A DNA stretch of 64,000 nucleotides, from positions 496,001-560,000 of the forward strand of contig CAYULW010000002.1 of NCBI GenBank assembly GCA_964445815.1, read 5' to 3'. Made by a program: the position numbers and the translations under genes. The notes beneath the pieces are model-generated. The model was given only the letters and a program-made list of their open reading frames with translations, ran no database searches and had not been told where the DNA came from. Below, piece by piece: positions 18,984 through 27,905 of the stretch (its first letter is position 1; every line of letters begins with the position of its first letter). Origin of the DNA: CAYULW01 sp964445815. Lineage in GTDB: Bacteria > Bacteroidota > Bacteroidia > Flavobacteriales_E > Vicingaceae.

Positions 18984-20651
18984 ATGATTAAGATGTCCTA
19001 CTTCTCTTCTCTTCTTCTTTTTTTCTTTCTATCATTCAGCGCATTAGCTCAAATGTCACGCCCGAAAGTGGAAAGTTATTTGGATAGCTGTACAAAATAC
19101 ATCAAACAAAATCGACCGGATAAAGTGATACAATATAATCTTCGAGCAGAAGAAATTGTTGACAGTTTAAGAATAGATGATTACGATGTCAGATATGATA
19201 TAGAGTATAATTACTCCTGGGCATTCAGAATAACTCAAAAAAACGATTTAGCCATACAGCGCATCAAAAAGATTGGTAAGCTTATTCAAGAATCAAAAAA
19301 ACAAGGCAATGAACGATTTATTCCCACCTTGTTTAATATTAATCATTTAGCAAACTACTTCAGTCAGACCCAACAAATGGATTCTGCTGAGAAGTACTAT
19401 AAAAAAGCATATGAAACCGCTAAAGCTCATAATGATAGTACTTATATTTCAGGAACTTTAAACAACATCGGACTTTTTAAGATGAATCAAGTTGGTTGGG
19501 ATACTGCAAAATGGTATTTCGACAAGGCATTAGAAACTTTGAGTATTTATGATGATTCCGATAGTAGTTTATATTGCAGTATAAAAGACAATCTTGCAGA
19601 TTACTACTTATATAAAGGTGACTCTGTTAGAGGCATAAACATCATTGAAACAAATTTAAATTATCTCGCCTTTAATGCAAAAACTCAGGCTGCACTTATC
19701 AGATGGAGTATAAAGTTGCTTAAACTTTATATGTCGAAAGCAGAATATGCAAAAGCACAACAATTAATTCCAAAAATCAAAAAATGGTTGCCGGCTAAAG
19801 AAGCAGATGCTTATTTTTCAAACACTATTTATCTTATAGATCAGGAGCTTATACTTGACAAAATGGAGAAAAAAGGCTTATTGGAGACAGACCTGTTAAA
19901 TAAAAAAATAAACTTTCTGAATGATTTCCTCAATTTCAAAATAAAATCTAATCAAAGATCAAACAAGCTATTGACCGAGTACATGAGCGCCATGGCCGAC
20001 CAGCAATTAAAAGCAGCTCATTTGGAAATGGAAGCGGCTAAAGAGAAAGAAAAAAGGAAGAGTCTTTTTTTAGTGATTTCCATAGTGGTTTCTGTGTTCA
20101 TGATCCTACTTATTGTGACCAATTACAGAAGGCGACTAAAAATCATACGTAGTGATAAACAAATCAAAGAACAGGAACTTCAGATAGAACGTCTTGAGAA
20201 AGACAAAATTAGCCTGCAATTAGAAGACAAGTCTAAAGATTTTTCTAAACTGTTTATGCAAACCAATCTACTTCAGGAATGGGGGTCGGAAGTAAGTGAA
20301 CGACTAAAAGCAATTCGAAAACTATCGCATGAAGAATCAGATGATGAGATTAAGCAATTGCTTTTAGAGCTAAGACAGAAAACGGGAACATATGAAAAGA
20401 TTCTTCTTCAGCAGAAGGGGCTAAATGAAGCCAATTCTAATTTCTTCAGACAATTGGAAGAGCAATTTCCCACACTGAGTAAAGCAGAGAAAGAAACTTG
20501 CGGCTTAATCCGCATGAACCTTGACGGTAAAGAAATTGCAATGATCAGGAATATCCACCCCTCTTCGGTAAGAAAGTTGAGACAACGTATACGTTCAAAG
20601 CTTAACTTAAGTGCTGAAACTGATCTCTATGATTTTATCCAAAAATTATGA
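18984..20651 (+). CDS. Membrane-anchored TPR protein with LuxR-like HTH
   Basis: 555 residues: signal/anchor at the N-terminus (FSSLLLFFFLSFSALAQ), TPR repeats over residues about 40-300 (DSAEKYYKKAYETAKAHNDS, DTAKWYFDKALETLSIYD), one membrane helix near 360 (SLFLVISIVVSVFMILLIV), a coiled coil, and a C-terminal helix-turn-helix (LSKAEKETCGLIRMNLDGKE, IHPSSVRKLRQRIRSKLNL). This periplasmic-TPR/TM/cytosolic-HTH layout is common in Bacteroidota one-component regulators. Start may be 18984 or the Met three codons later. It is likely autoregulated through the GGGAC repeats just upstream, which is inference. Confidence 0.87.
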   Translation: MIKMSYFSSLLLFFFLSFSALAQMSRPKVESYLDSCTKYIKQNRPDKVIQYNLRAEEIVDSLRIDDYDVRYDIEYNYSWAFRITQKNDLAIQRIKKIGKLIQESKKQGNERFIPTLFNINHLANYFSQTQQMDSAEKYYKKAYETAKAHNDSTYISGTLNNIGLFKMNQVGWDTAKWYFDKALETLSIYDDSDSSLYCSIKDNLADYYLYKGDSVRGINIIETNLNYLAFNAKTQAALIRWSIKLLKLYMSKAEYAKAQQLIPKIKKWLPAKEADAYFSNTIYLIDQELILDKMEKKGLLETDLLNKKINFLNDFLNFKIKSNQRSNKLLTEYMSAMADQQLKAAHLEMEAAKEKEKRKSLFLVISIVVSVFMILLIVTNYRRRLKIIRSDKQIKEQELQIERLEKDKISLQLEDKSKDFSKLFMQTNLLQEWGSEVSERLKAIRKLSHEESDDEIKQLLLELRQKTGTYEKILLQQKGLNEANSNFFRQLEEQFPTLSKAEKETCGLIRMNLDGKEIAMIRNIHPSSVRKLRQRIRSKLNLSAETDLYDFIQKL

Positions 20652-20955
20652 GCCCCAAATTTTTGCTTCTGTTCCTTTAAAACCATCAAGAATTCGGATT
20701 AATAAACAACAGAACGTCACGAAAGGTAGTATTAAAAACTTCATGAAACAGAATTAATCATTTACATAGAGCTTTGACTAACATAAGATGTGACAAAAAA
20801 GGGACAAAACTCAAAACCCCTTCCATTTTAAGCCTTTTCCTCACTTTATTTAAAAATAGCAATTTGAATTATGCCGATTGTATAATTTTATAAAGAATAT
20901 TGCAAAACACTCTGATAAGCAGTGTTATTTTTAGCAAATAAATGAGAAACACTTT
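20652..20955 (+). other. Gene-free region upstream of the kynurenine operon
   Basis: About 300 bp without a coding frame. It contains the second tandem GGGAC-type motif (20790-20809) and a TATAATTTTATA stretch at 20881-20892 whose TAATTTTA (20883-20890) is one base from the Bacteroidota -7 consensus TAnnTTTG, a plausible kmo promoter. No terminator hairpin was recognised. Confidence 0.5.
20790..20809. promoter_or_regulatory. Second 11-bp-spaced GTGAC/GGGAC motif
   Basis: GTGACAAAA starts at 20790 and GGGACAAAA starts at 20801, the same 11-bp period as the pair at 18927-18946. It lies about 150 bp upstream of the kynurenine 3-monooxygenase start, so it is a candidate site for the regulator encoded just before it. 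Confidence 0.4.
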
Positions 20956-22320
20956 ATGAAAACAGCGACAATCGTAGGTGCAGGTTTAGTAGGCTCTCTT
21001 TGGGCAGTCTACCTATCTAAAGCAGGATATAAAGTCACCATTTTAGAAATGAGAAGTGACTTGCGAAAAGCTGATATTTCAGCCGGAAAGTCCATTAATC
21101 TGGCTTTATCTGTAAGAGGATGGAAAGCTTTTAAAACTGTGGGAGTAGAAAAAGAAATCGAATCCATCGCGATTCCTATGTATGGCAGGACAATGCACGA
21201 CATGGAGGGCAATTTAACGTATCAGCCCTATGGTCAAGAGGGACAAGCCATCTACTCCGTTTCAAGAGCAGGCATTAATTGCAAAATGATGGATATTGCT
21301 GAAAAATATGGACAAGCAGACATTCGTTTCAATGAAAAATGTATTGGTGCCGATTTGGAGCAAGGTGTTGTCTATGTTGAAAATAGAGAAACGAAACAAC
21401 GAAGCGAAATCAAGTCGGACGTTGTTTTTGCTAGTGATGGGGCGTTTTCAGCCATACGTACCAAAGCCATGCAGAAGCAAGATCGTTTCAATTACAGTCA
21501 GCAATACATAGAAGATGGTTACAGAGAAATACTACTACCAGCCAAACCGGATGGTTCTTATGCCTTAGAAAAAAACACATTGCACATTTGGCCAAGAGGC
21601 CGTTTTATGTTGATCGCATTGCCAAATGAAGACGGCTCCTTCACCTGTACCTTATTTATGCCTCATGAAAACCATGAATTTTCATTCGATAAACTAAACA
21701 ATAAAGAAAGTGTTGAACATTTCTTTAAAACCGTATTCCCGGACTTTTTTGACTTAATGCCTAATATTGGGGAAGCTTGGGAAGACCATCCACTTTCCTC
21801 TTTAGCCATTATTCGCTGTTACCCTTGGACCATAGGAAAATTTGCATTAATGGGAGATGCTGCCCATGCTACTGTGCCTTTTTACGGGCAGGGCATGAAT
21901 TGTGGCTTTGAAGACTGTAGTGCGATGTGGGAATTGATGCAAAAGCACAATGAAGACTGGAAAAAAGTATTTGAAGAGTATCAGGTGATTAGAAAGCCGG
22001 AAGGAGATGGCGTTCAGGATTTGTCTCTACATAACTATCATGTAATGAGAGATTATGTTGCTGATCCACAATTTTTGTTACAAAAGAAGTTTGAGCGTAG
22101 AATAGAACAGCTGTATCCTGAACAATACCTTCCTCTCTACTCACAAGTCTCGTTTAGTCACGTTCCATACTCCAAAGCATGGAAAGAAGGCATGCAGCAA
22201 GATGGAAGAATAAAAAGTATCATGAAAGAATACCCCATCGAACAACTATTTGAGCAAGATAAAATTGACGAACTAATTCACACTATATTTAAAGATAAAA
22301 TTCAACTGCAAGAATCATGA
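20956..22320 (+). CDS. kmo: Kynurenine 3-monooxygenase
   Basis: 454 residues, normal for this FAD-dependent hydroxylase, which converts L-kynurenine to 3-hydroxykynurenine with NADPH and O2. The FAD-binding GAGLVGSLWAVYLSKAGY is at the N-terminus, the KMO-typical SINLALSVRGWKA follows, and the second FAD motif GDAAHATVPFYGQGMNCGFEDC is near residue 300. The C-terminal ~90 residues are polar with an MHxxY-like HNYHVMRDYV segment as in bacterial KMO. The stop overlaps the start of the dioxygenase gene (ATGA), indicating translational coupling. Kynureninase and later NAD-branch genes are not in the window. Confidence 0.95.
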   Translation: MKTATIVGAGLVGSLWAVYLSKAGYKVTILEMRSDLRKADISAGKSINLALSVRGWKAFKTVGVEKEIESIAIPMYGRTMHDMEGNLTYQPYGQEGQAIYSVSRAGINCKMMDIAEKYGQADIRFNEKCIGADLEQGVVYVENRETKQRSEIKSDVVFASDGAFSAIRTKAMQKQDRFNYSQQYIEDGYREILLPAKPDGSYALEKNTLHIWPRGRFMLIALPNEDGSFTCTLFMPHENHEFSFDKLNNKESVEHFFKTVFPDFFDLMPNIGEAWEDHPLSSLAIIRCYPWTIGKFALMGDAAHATVPFYGQGMNCGFEDCSAMWELMQKHNEDWKKVFEEYQVIRKPEGDGVQDLSLHNYHVMRDYVADPQFLLQKKFERRIEQLYPEQYLPLYSQVSFSHVPYSKAWKEGMQQDGRIKSIMKEYPIEQLFEQDKIDELIHTIFKDKIQLQES

Positions 22321-23261
22321 ATCAAGAGGAATTACTCAAAGCACTCCAATCAAAATACGAAGCAATTGGACAGAATGTGGATACTCATCTAAGTGGTTTA
22401 TTGCACGGTAAGCCCATGACTTACTGGGATTATATTCAACCGGATGCCTTGTTGAGTCTGCAAATCCAACGCACTACACTTCCAGATGAGATGGTATTTA
22501 TTATCTACCACCAGATCAACGAGTTGCTTTTCAAAATGATTCTCTGGGAGATCGAGCAAATTGCAAATCATAAAACCTTGACCACTACATTTTTTGCTGA
22601 GCGCTTAGATCGTATCAGCCGTTATTTTGACATGCTCTCTTCTTCTTTTGAAATTATGGGAGATGGTATGGAAATAGAGCAGTATATGAAGTTCAGAGAT
22701 ACTCTAACCCCTGCAAGTGGATTTCAAAGTGCTCAATATAGAAAGATTGAGTTTGCATCCACCGAACTCATCAACTTAATAGATATCCGATTCAGAGCAA
22801 CCATAGATCGTAATACACCTTTTAGCCATGCCTTTAACCATCTTTATTGGCAAGCTGCAGGAAAAAACTACGAAACCGGAGAGAAAACAACCTTACTCCG
22901 ACTCTTTGAAGAAAAATACATGGACGATTTTATCACGTTCATGAAAACTTACAACACTCAAAACCTGTGGACTAAGTTCAAATCGCTGCCTGAAGAAGAC
23001 CAAAAAGATTTAAAATTAAAAAATGCCATGCGACATTATGATCACACAGTCAATGTATTATGGGTCATGGCACATTACAATGCGGCTGCCAAGTATTTAG
23101 ACAGTGGAGACAAAGAAGCAGATGCAACAGGAGGAAGTGATTGGAAAAAATACATGCATCCAAAATATCAAAAACGCATTTTCTTTCCTGATTTATGGAC
23201 TGAAAAAGAGTTAGAGAACTGGGGCATTGACAATCTAGAAGCTCACGAGATATTAAAATAG
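22317..23261 (+). CDS. kynA: Tryptophan 2,3-dioxygenase
   Basis: 314 residues. A heme enzyme that opens the indole ring of L-Trp to give N-formylkynurenine. The distal-site region FIIYHQINELLFKMILWEIE corresponds to the conserved THQxxELWFKQILxE of the family, RDTLTPASGFQSAQYRKIE carries the substrate-contact SGFQS, and HYDHTVNVLWVMAHYN fits the proximal heme region. Slightly longer than the ~280-residue bacterial norm. It is coupled to kmo by a 4-bp overlap; the two give tryptophan to 3-hydroxykynurenine apart from the formamidase step. The stop converges with the next gene at 8 bp distance. Confidence 0.95.
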   Translation: MNQEELLKALQSKYEAIGQNVDTHLSGLLHGKPMTYWDYIQPDALLSLQIQRTTLPDEMVFIIYHQINELLFKMILWEIEQIANHKTLTTTFFAERLDRISRYFDMLSSSFEIMGDGMEIEQYMKFRDTLTPASGFQSAQYRKIEFASTELINLIDIRFRATIDRNTPFSHAFNHLYWQAAGKNYETGEKTTLLRLFEEKYMDDFITFMKTYNTQNLWTKFKSLPEEDQKDLKLKNAMRHYDHTVNVLWVMAHYNAAAKYLDSGDKEADATGGSDWKKYMHPKYQKRIFFPDLWTEKELENWGIDNLEAHEILK

Positions 23262-23269
23262 GCTTCAGT

Positions 23270-23806
23270 TCAGGATGATAATTCATCCTCTAATTTTCTG
23301 ATCAAAGCTTCTATGGCTTTTTTATCTTCCCCTTCGATCAATTGTCCATTCTTGACTTTTTCATCAAAACTGCCCAAAGCATATCCGCCAACGATTTGAG
23401 CACCACGATAAGGCATAATGGTTAAAAGATGATCTAAAACAGAAGCCCCTCCCCTTTTTCCTTGTGAAGTACTTAAAAACACAGTTGGTTTTTCTTTAAA
23501 TATTTTACCTCCCATTCTGGATACCCAATCTAAGGTGTTTTTAAATGCGGCAGGCATAGATCCATTGTGCTCAGGAGAGGCAACAATAAAAGCATCTGCA
23601 GAGAGCAATTTGTCATTAAAAGCTTTCATGCTTTCGGGAAAGCCGTCCTGTTCTTCCCTGTCTATGCCATAAACAGGGGCCGGATAATCTCTAATGTTTA
23701 GAATTTCTACTTCTGTTTTATGGAGCATAGCAGCAGCAATATGAACAAGTTGCTGATTGATTGATCTGGAACTATTGCTTCCGGAAAAGGCCATAATTTT
23801 AGACAT
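23270..23806 (-). CDS. NADPH-dependent FMN reductase family protein
   Basis: 178 residues with a flavodoxin-like fold: phosphate-binding loop AFSGSNSSRSINQQL, the family motif SPEHNGSMPAAFKNTLDWVS, and GGYALGSF near the end. Such enzymes reduce FMN, quinones or azo compounds with NAD(P)H; the substrate cannot be read from sequence. It converges on the tryptophan dioxygenase gene without a visible terminator. Confidence 0.9.
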   Translation of the reverse strand: MSKIMAFSGSNSSRSINQQLVHIAAAMLHKTEVEILNIRDYPAPVYGIDREEQDGFPESMKAFNDKLLSADAFIVASPEHNGSMPAAFKNTLDWVSRMGGKIFKEKPTVFLSTSQGKRGGASVLDHLLTIMPYRGAQIVGGYALGSFDEKVKNGQLIEGEDKKAIEALIRKLEDELSS

Positions 23807-23859
23807 TCTGTAATCTTAGTTTAAAAAACAAAGGTAAAACCAACCAAGTTAATTTTAGT

Positions 23860-24246
23860 TCAAGAAGAAGCCTTATTCATAATTTTCAACCAATCCAAGG
23901 CAGCTTTTTCTTTGCTAAATATTTTAATCGGATGTCCAACATCAAAATGTTTTTTAAAATACTGAGATTCAACTTTATGTTGTATCGAATCCAAAACCAA
24001 AGCTTCTGCCCTTCTGATTTTATGGCGATCAGGATCAGCCAACTTCTTCATCAGACTTAAATCATTATAAACTCCTTTGCCAATGACAATCAAAAAGAGC
24101 GCAGATTTGATCTTTAGTTGCTCTCGATAGATGTTTTGAATATCAATCAAATCTTTTTCTGAAATATTGGCATACGCGAATATCTCGATTCTGACAATGT
24201 TGTTAGACAACATTTCGATTTGATATTTACTCTTCTTAATGATCAT
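23860..24246 (-). CDS. STAS/SpoIIAA-like small protein
   Basis: 128 residues with a beta-alpha pattern (NIVRIEIFAYANISEKDLID, SALFLIVIGKGVYNDLSLMK, RRAEALVLDSIQHKVESQYF, HPIKIFSKEKAALDWLKIM) resembling the SpoIIAA/STAS-like family common in Bacteroidota. Function unknown. It lies 53 bp downstream of... the FMN reductase's start side and 84 bp from the cysteine dioxygenase stop, on the same strand as both. Confidence 0.6.
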   Translation of the reverse strand: MIIKKSKYQIEMLSNNIVRIEIFAYANISEKDLIDIQNIYREQLKIKSALFLIVIGKGVYNDLSLMKKLADPDRHKIRRAEALVLDSIQHKVESQYFKKHFDVGHPIKIFSKEKAALDWLKIMNKASS

Positions 24247-24252
24247 TGAAAC

Positions 24253-24302
24253 CCATTACACAATAATGGTCTTCAAAATAAGAAGTTCTGTTCTGATCAG
24301 AA
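24253..24302. promoter_or_regulatory. Two small inverted repeats in the gap before the STAS-like gene
   Basis: CCATTA (24253-24258) pairs with TAATGG (24264-24269), and TTCTGATCAGAA (24291-24302) is a perfect 12-bp palindrome. They lie between the cysteine dioxygenase stop and the start of the STAS-like gene and could be a weak terminator plus an operator. Confidence 0.3.
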
Positions 24303-24330
24303 AATATTAGCTGACTTTTGGGTAAAATAT

Positions 24331-24855
24331 TTAAAGTATCACGTCTTCATGAACAGTATCATACTCCATCTCACAAATCTCAAAACAAGCTTTTTCTTCA
24401 TTGTACACCTTACATTGGTCAATTGGTTTTGCATAAACATGTAAGGTCATGGCACGTTGTCGGCCAATATTCTCGATACTGTGATAGCCCATGCGATCGT
24501 GCATATAAGTCACTCTTCCCGGATTCAAAACGGACTCATTGGTAACTTGAAAACTCTCAGCTGATTCTTTGTAGCGTTTTTCCTTTACACTTCCATCCAC
24601 TTGATATACCCAACAATCCTGATCATCATGACCATGAATAGGTGTCTTAGCCCCTTTATCCCAACACAATAGAATAAATTCAAAATCTTCTTTTCTCGCT
24701 AAACAGTTTCTCGTATATTCACCTTCTGTCCAAGTGGCGAATTCTTTAAATTCCGAAATGGGGATATCTATGTTTTTAAGCACCCTGACCTGTTCCGAGG
24801 GTTCAGCATCATCAAAACATTCTATTAGTTGTTCTATGGAGGTAATTGCAGCCAT
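24331..24855 (-). CDS. Cysteine dioxygenase family protein
   Basis: 174 residues, cupin fold. Mammalian-type CDO binds Fe(II) with three His; here HGHDDQDCWVYQ supplies two His and the Cys position that in eukaryotic CDO forms the Cys-Tyr crosslink, and MGYHSIENIG supplies the third. LHVYAKPI holds the matching Tyr. The predicted reaction is cysteine plus O2 to cysteine sulfinate. The divergent neighbour is a group II decarboxylase, the enzyme class that converts cysteine sulfinate to hypotaurine, which supports the call. A 3-mercaptopropionate dioxygenase is a possible alternative. Confidence 0.85.
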   Translation of the reverse strand: MAAITSIEQLIECFDDAEPSEQVRVLKNIDIPISEFKEFATWTEGEYTRNCLARKEDFEFILLCWDKGAKTPIHGHDDQDCWVYQVDGSVKEKRYKESAESFQVTNESVLNPGRVTYMHDRMGYHSIENIGRQRAMTLHVYAKPIDQCKVYNEEKACFEICEMEYDTVHEDVIL

Positions 24856-24867
24856 ATTTTTGATTGT

Positions 24868-24964
24868 TTTCTATAGAAACTATTTAAAAAATATTTAAGG
24901 ATATTAAATCTAGAATATACCATAAAAGTACTGTTTTATGATGAAATCATTGATTTTAGATCAA
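24868..24964. promoter_or_regulatory. Divergent control region with two inverted repeats
   Basis: The gap between the dioxygenase and decarboxylase genes carries a perfect palindrome TTTCTATAGAAA (24868-24879), close to the dioxygenase start, and TTGAT-N5-ATCAA (24950-24964), which lies about 29 bp upstream of a -7-like TCTCTTTG (24982-24989) for the decarboxylase gene. Either could coordinate the two genes. Confidence 0.4.
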
Positions 24965-25013
24965 AATTGGATTAAAATTATTCTCTTTGAAACACAAATG
25001 AAATTTAGTTTGT

Positions 25014-26402
25014 ATGCATAATACCTTAAAGCAGTTTAATAAAATTGTCAAGCAGTTATTAGAAGATGAAGCCATTCAAGCGGTAGCTGAACACGTGCCT
25101 TCAGAGGCACTTTATGATTCTGTGGATTTATCTTTAAATGAAGACGGCATTTCTGATGAGGCCTTTGAAAAAGCACTCACAGACCTCGTACTTAAAACAC
25201 CTCGTACAGCAACAAATGCATTTTTCAATCAGCTGTTTGGGGGAAGAAATCAAAAAGCAGTCTTGGGAGACCTTATGGCTGTAATGCTAAATAACAGCAT
25301 GTATACTTACAAAGCCGCGGGGCCTCAAGTAGGTGTGGAAAAAATACTATTACGTAAAGTTTGTAATCGCATAGGCTGGGGAGAAGCATCTGATGGCACC
25401 TTTGCTCCCGGTGGTTCCATGACCAATTACATGTCCATGCTCATGGCTCGCGATGCCTTTGCACCGGAAGTCCGTTACAAAGGGGTACAACAAAAGATGA
25501 CCGTGTATACATCTAAAGAGTCACATTATAGTATTCAAAAGAATGCAGCATTTTCAGGCATTGGAAGAGATAATATACGTTTTGTAGCTACAGATGAATA
25601 TGGTAAAATGGATGTCGAAGATTTGGAGCGTATTTTAAAGGCAGATGTAGAAAAAGGTTACACACCTATTATGATCAACCTAACAGCAGGAACTACCGTT
25701 ATGGGGGCTTTTGACCCTATCCGTCCTGTCAAACACCTATGTGACAAATACAACATGTGGTTGCACGTAGACGGTGCCTATTGTGGTTCGGTTCTTTTTA
25801 GTCAAAAATATAAGAAGCTTATTGATGGTATTGAACTGGTCGACTCCTTTAGCTTTAATGCGCATAAAATGATCGGCACTCCCCTCTCCTGTTCCATCAT
25901 TGTGGCTCAAAACAAAAAACACCTTTATGACTCTTTCTCTAATGATGCCAGTTACCTCTATCAAACAGATCATGACGAGTTTAATCTGGGTAAAACTTCT
26001 TTACAATGCGGACGCAGAAATGATGCGCTCAAGTTTTGGGCTTTATGGAAAAGCGTCGGAACTAAAGGTTTAGAACGCATAGTAGATCATCAATTTGATT
26101 TGGCCAATGTCGCAAGAGATTATGTTCGCCAACATGAGGATTATACCTTATACAGTTATGATGATTCTATATCGGTTTGTTTTAACTACAAAGACATTCC
26201 TGCAAGAGCCATCTGTACAGCCCTGTACGAGCACTCTGAATTATTGGTTGGTTATGGGGCGTTCAGGCAAGATGAATTTATCCGTTTGGTGACAATCAAT
26301 GCACAAAATCAGGAGGAAGACATATTGAACTTTTTTAGGGTATTAGAAAAATTTGTGCAAGAGCATCAATCCCTTTTTCAAGACGACTTACAACTTAACT
26401 AA
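25014..26402 (+). CDS. Group II PLP-dependent decarboxylase, probable cysteine sulfinate decarboxylase
   Basis: 462 residues. The PLP lysine lies in FSFNAHKMIGTPLSCS, preceded by the cofactor-contacting HVDGAYCGS; GTFAPGGSMTNYMSM and NLTAGTTVMGAFDPI are further hallmarks of the group II fold. The family includes glutamate, aspartate, aromatic amino acid and cysteine sulfinate decarboxylases. Divergence from a cysteine dioxygenase gene 158 bp away makes cysteine sulfinate to hypotaurine the best guess, but substrate choice in this family cannot be settled by motif. It is followed after 3 bp by a sodium symporter gene, presumably in one operon. Confidence 0.85.
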   Translation: MHNTLKQFNKIVKQLLEDEAIQAVAEHVPSEALYDSVDLSLNEDGISDEAFEKALTDLVLKTPRTATNAFFNQLFGGRNQKAVLGDLMAVMLNNSMYTYKAAGPQVGVEKILLRKVCNRIGWGEASDGTFAPGGSMTNYMSMLMARDAFAPEVRYKGVQQKMTVYTSKESHYSIQKNAAFSGIGRDNIRFVATDEYGKMDVEDLERILKADVEKGYTPIMINLTAGTTVMGAFDPIRPVKHLCDKYNMWLHVDGAYCGSVLFSQKYKKLIDGIELVDSFSFNAHKMIGTPLSCSIIVAQNKKHLYDSFSNDASYLYQTDHDEFNLGKTSLQCGRRNDALKFWALWKSVGTKGLERIVDHQFDLANVARDYVRQHEDYTLYSYDDSISVCFNYKDIPARAICTALYEHSELLVGYGAFRQDEFIRLVTINAQNQEEDILNFFRVLEKFVQEHQSLFQDDLQLN

Positions 26403-26405
26403 ACA

Positions 26406-27902
26406 ATGGACATTACTAAATTCGTTGTTCTGGGGCTATACATTGCTGTACTTTTTATCATTGGTATAGTGGCTTCACGTCGTGTCAAAAACATGAGCGA
26501 TTTCTATGTGGGCGGCAAGCGTTTGGGGTATTGGGCAGTTGCCTTTTCTGCGAGAGCAACAGGAGAATCCGGATGGTTGTTGATTGGCTTAACCGGAATG
26601 GGAGCCTTGTCAGGGCTTTCAGCCTATTGGGTTGTTGTAGGAGAAGTGCTGGGAGTAGCCATATCTTGGTGGTTTATGGCAAAACGGTTTAAGAATCAAA
26701 GCGATAGTTATCAATCCATTACCGTGCCCGATTATTTAGAAAGCCACTTCAAAAGCAGCAAAAAAACGCTGAGAATTCTGGCGGCAACCATACTTTCAGT
26801 TTTTGTTATCATTTATGTGAGTTCGCAAATTGATGTAACGGGAAAAGCCTTTGAATCGATGATGGACATGAATTATTACTGGGGAGCTATTCTGGGCTTT
26901 TTCATTGTTCTCTCTTATATCTTTATTGGTGGTTTTGTTGCCGCAGTCTGGTCGGACCTTTTTCAGGGTATTTTGATGTTTCTGGGTTTGGTTCTCCTTC
27001 CCATCGTCGTTTGGTTTTCAATGGATAAAGGGGATGGTATTATCGAAGGACTGGCAGCCATAGACCCTGCATTAACCAATTTATGGGGAACGAGCGATGA
27101 TGTTTGGATGAATATTGCTACGATGCTGGGTTTTGCAATGATTGGCCTGGGCTTTTTGGGTTCTCCCCAAGTTTATGTGCGTTTCATGTCCATTAAAGAC
27201 GAGAAAGAGATTGATAAGGGTAAATGGGTGGCCATTGTCTTTACATTGCTGACAGATGCAGCTGCTGTAACCATAGGCATTTTAGGAAGAATCTTCTTCA
27301 CAGAGTCCGGGCAAGACCCTGAAGCTGTTTTAGGCAATGGCGCTGAAAGCGTATTGAGTATGCTGACAGAGAATTTCCTTCCTTATGGTTTGGTGGCCAT
27401 ATACATTGCTATCGTTTTATCGGCCATCATGTCTACGATAGATTCTCTACTGGTAATTGCCTCTAGTGCCATTACACGTGACTTTTATCAGAAAGTGTTT
27501 AGACCTGAATTAAAAGATAAAGCATTAGATAAACTCTCAAGATGGGTCACTTTGATTATGGCTCTGATTGCCCTAGCCATCGCGATGATAATAGCCGTCA
27601 TCTCTCCAAATCACACTGTTTTCTGGTTGGTTATCTTTGGATGGTCCGGCATTGCAGCCTCCTTTTGTCCGGTTATTATTTTGTCCTTGTTTTGGAAAGG
27701 TTTATCAGAAACGGGTGCGATTGCGGCAATGATTGCAGGTTTCTTATGTGTGCCCTTTTTTAAGTTTGTGGTTCAAGATATAGAAGGAATTGGCCCCTAC
27801 TTTGAAAAGCTCGATGTGTTAGGTCCTTCTTTTCTGATCTCAATGTTGGTGGCATGGATTTTTTCTAAACTGTATCCTTGTAAAACCAATTTGAAATCAT
27901 AA
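26406..27902 (+). CDS. Sodium:solute symporter (PutP-like SSS family)
   Basis: 498 residues, about 13 membrane helices, normal for the SSS family. The N-terminal FYVGGKRLGYWAVAFSARAT followed by ESGWLLIGLTGMG matches the sodium-site region of PutP (proline) transporters; SAIMSTIDSLLVIASSAITR is the conserved helix-8 region that binds Na+. The substrate is probably an amino acid or related osmolyte. Start is 3 bp after the decarboxylase stop, so import of a substrate or handling of its product is a reasonable inference. Its stop is 3 bp from that of the convergent MarR gene. Confidence 0.9.
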   Translation: MDITKFVVLGLYIAVLFIIGIVASRRVKNMSDFYVGGKRLGYWAVAFSARATGESGWLLIGLTGMGALSGLSAYWVVVGEVLGVAISWWFMAKRFKNQSDSYQSITVPDYLESHFKSSKKTLRILAATILSVFVIIYVSSQIDVTGKAFESMMDMNYYWGAILGFFIVLSYIFIGGFVAAVWSDLFQGILMFLGLVLLPIVVWFSMDKGDGIIEGLAAIDPALTNLWGTSDDVWMNIATMLGFAMIGLGFLGSPQVYVRFMSIKDEKEIDKGKWVAIVFTLLTDAAAVTIGILGRIFFTESGQDPEAVLGNGAESVLSMLTENFLPYGLVAIYIAIVLSAIMSTIDSLLVIASSAITRDFYQKVFRPELKDKALDKLSRWVTLIMALIALAIAMIIAVISPNHTVFWLVIFGWSGIAASFCPVIILSLFWKGLSETGAIAAMIAGFLCVPFFKFVVQDIEGIGPYFEKLDVLGPSFLISMLVAWIFSKLYPCKTNLKS

Positions 27903-27905
27903 TTC

